Positions 6,100 through 6,249 of a DNA stretch of 6,249 nucleotides are shown here, piece after piece. The stretch covers positions 1 to 6,249 of the forward strand of contig DPLL01000036.1 of assembly GCA_003542015.1 (NCBI GenBank). Direction: 5' to 3'. The stretch's first letter is position 1; each line of letters starts with the position of its first letter. The position numbers and the translations under genes are program-made. Origin of the DNA: Microcoleaceae cyanobacterium UBA9251 (GTDB lineage Bacteria; Cyanobacteriota; Cyanobacteriia; Cyanobacteriales; Microcoleaceae). The notes under the pieces are model-generated. The model saw only the letters and a list, made by a program, of their open reading frames with translations. It had not been told where the DNA came from and searched no databases.

Positions 6100-6141
6100 A
6101 TACCAATTTTTTATGAGGCTGCATAGAATCTGATCCCCCCT
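6100..6141 (+). repeat. Right copy of the 42-bp dispersed inverted repeat
   Basis: This is the inverted partner of 6-47 (41/42 matches; the single difference pairs 6103 with 44). It reads ATACCAATTTTTTATGAGG and then GCTGCATAGAATCTGATC and a C-run. Its inner end begins with the ATACCAATT motif. The outer end runs straight into the C-run palindromes at 6132-6249, so the unit of the dispersed repeat may be longer than 42 bp on this side. Confidence 0.85.
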
Positions 6142-6235
6142 TAGCTTGCCCCCTACTCCCCCTTAATAAGGGGGGGACAAGATTCTTCTCAAAGTCACCC
6201 CCTACTCCCCTTCTTAAGGGGGATTTAGGGGGATC
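6132..6235. repeat. Nested C-run/G-run palindrome block
   Basis: An outer pair GATCCCCC (6132-6139) and GGGGGATC (6228-6235) encloses two hairpins: CCCCCTTA-A-TAAGGGGG (6158-6174, 8-bp stem) and CCCCTT-CTT-AAGGGG (6207-6221, 6-bp stem). A 13-bp direct repeat, CCCCCTACTCCCC, precedes each hairpin (6149-6161 and 6198-6210). The whole could fold as one structure with two internal stems. It resembles the CCCCCTTAA...GGGGG palindromes dispersed in many cyanobacterial genomes. Confidence 0.75.
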
Positions 6236-6249
6236 GAGATCTGTGCAAC

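Larger units (their letters stand above)
6061..6249. other. Repeat-rich non-coding flank
   Basis: I see no coding region here. The stretch holds the end of the AGAAACCGGG repeat, the right copy of the 42-bp inverted repeat, and then a G/C-run palindrome block to the end of the window. It is a typical repeat-packed cyanobacterial spacer. Confidence 0.7.

Overview
The window looks like a piece of a filamentous cyanobacterial genome, probably of the Oscillatoria/Microcoleus type. Evidence: two exact HIP1 octamers (GCGATCGC at 1943-1950 and 2484-2491), a Synechococcus/Nostoc-style TpsB outer-membrane transporter with a long Pro-rich linker, a coiled-coil/WD40 protein of a kind common in these organisms, a DUF2281-type antitoxin-like gene, and several dispersed palindromic repeats that I associate with cyanobacterial intergenic DNA. 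The genus is inference; no rRNA or other marker gene is present.

Layout. 1-50: one copy of a dispersed repeat. 21-650 (minus): remains of a TnpB (IS200/IS605 OrfB) gene, with two in-frame stops and a 3' end cut off where the repeat begins. 651-825: intergenic, with a candidate promoter and a near-palindrome. 826-3027 (plus): a complete TpsB/ShlB-FhaC transporter. 3028-3168: convergent intergenic region with a 16-bp inverted repeat. 3169-3510 (minus): small antitoxin-like protein with a strong Shine-Dalgarno. 3616-5868 (minus, possibly starting as far up as 6018): protein with a hydrophobic N-terminus, coiled coil, an unrecognised conserved-looking domain, a 15-residue tandem repeat and a seven-bladed WD40 propeller. 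5869-6249: repeat-rich flank without a convincing gene.

How the parts relate. The WD40 gene and the antitoxin-like gene face the same way, 105 bp apart, and could be co-transcribed; the TpsB gene converges on them. No TpsA exoprotein and no toxin gene is seen, so both the transporter and the antitoxin look like orphans within this window. The most striking large-scale structure is a 42-bp inverted repeat (41/42 matches) at 6-47 and 6100-6141, enclosing almost the whole window. I see no evidence for a new, complete defence or mobile system; the best leads are the uncharacterised N-terminal module of the WD40 protein, the cysteine-paired extension of the TpsB protein, and the inverted repeats that bound the segment.
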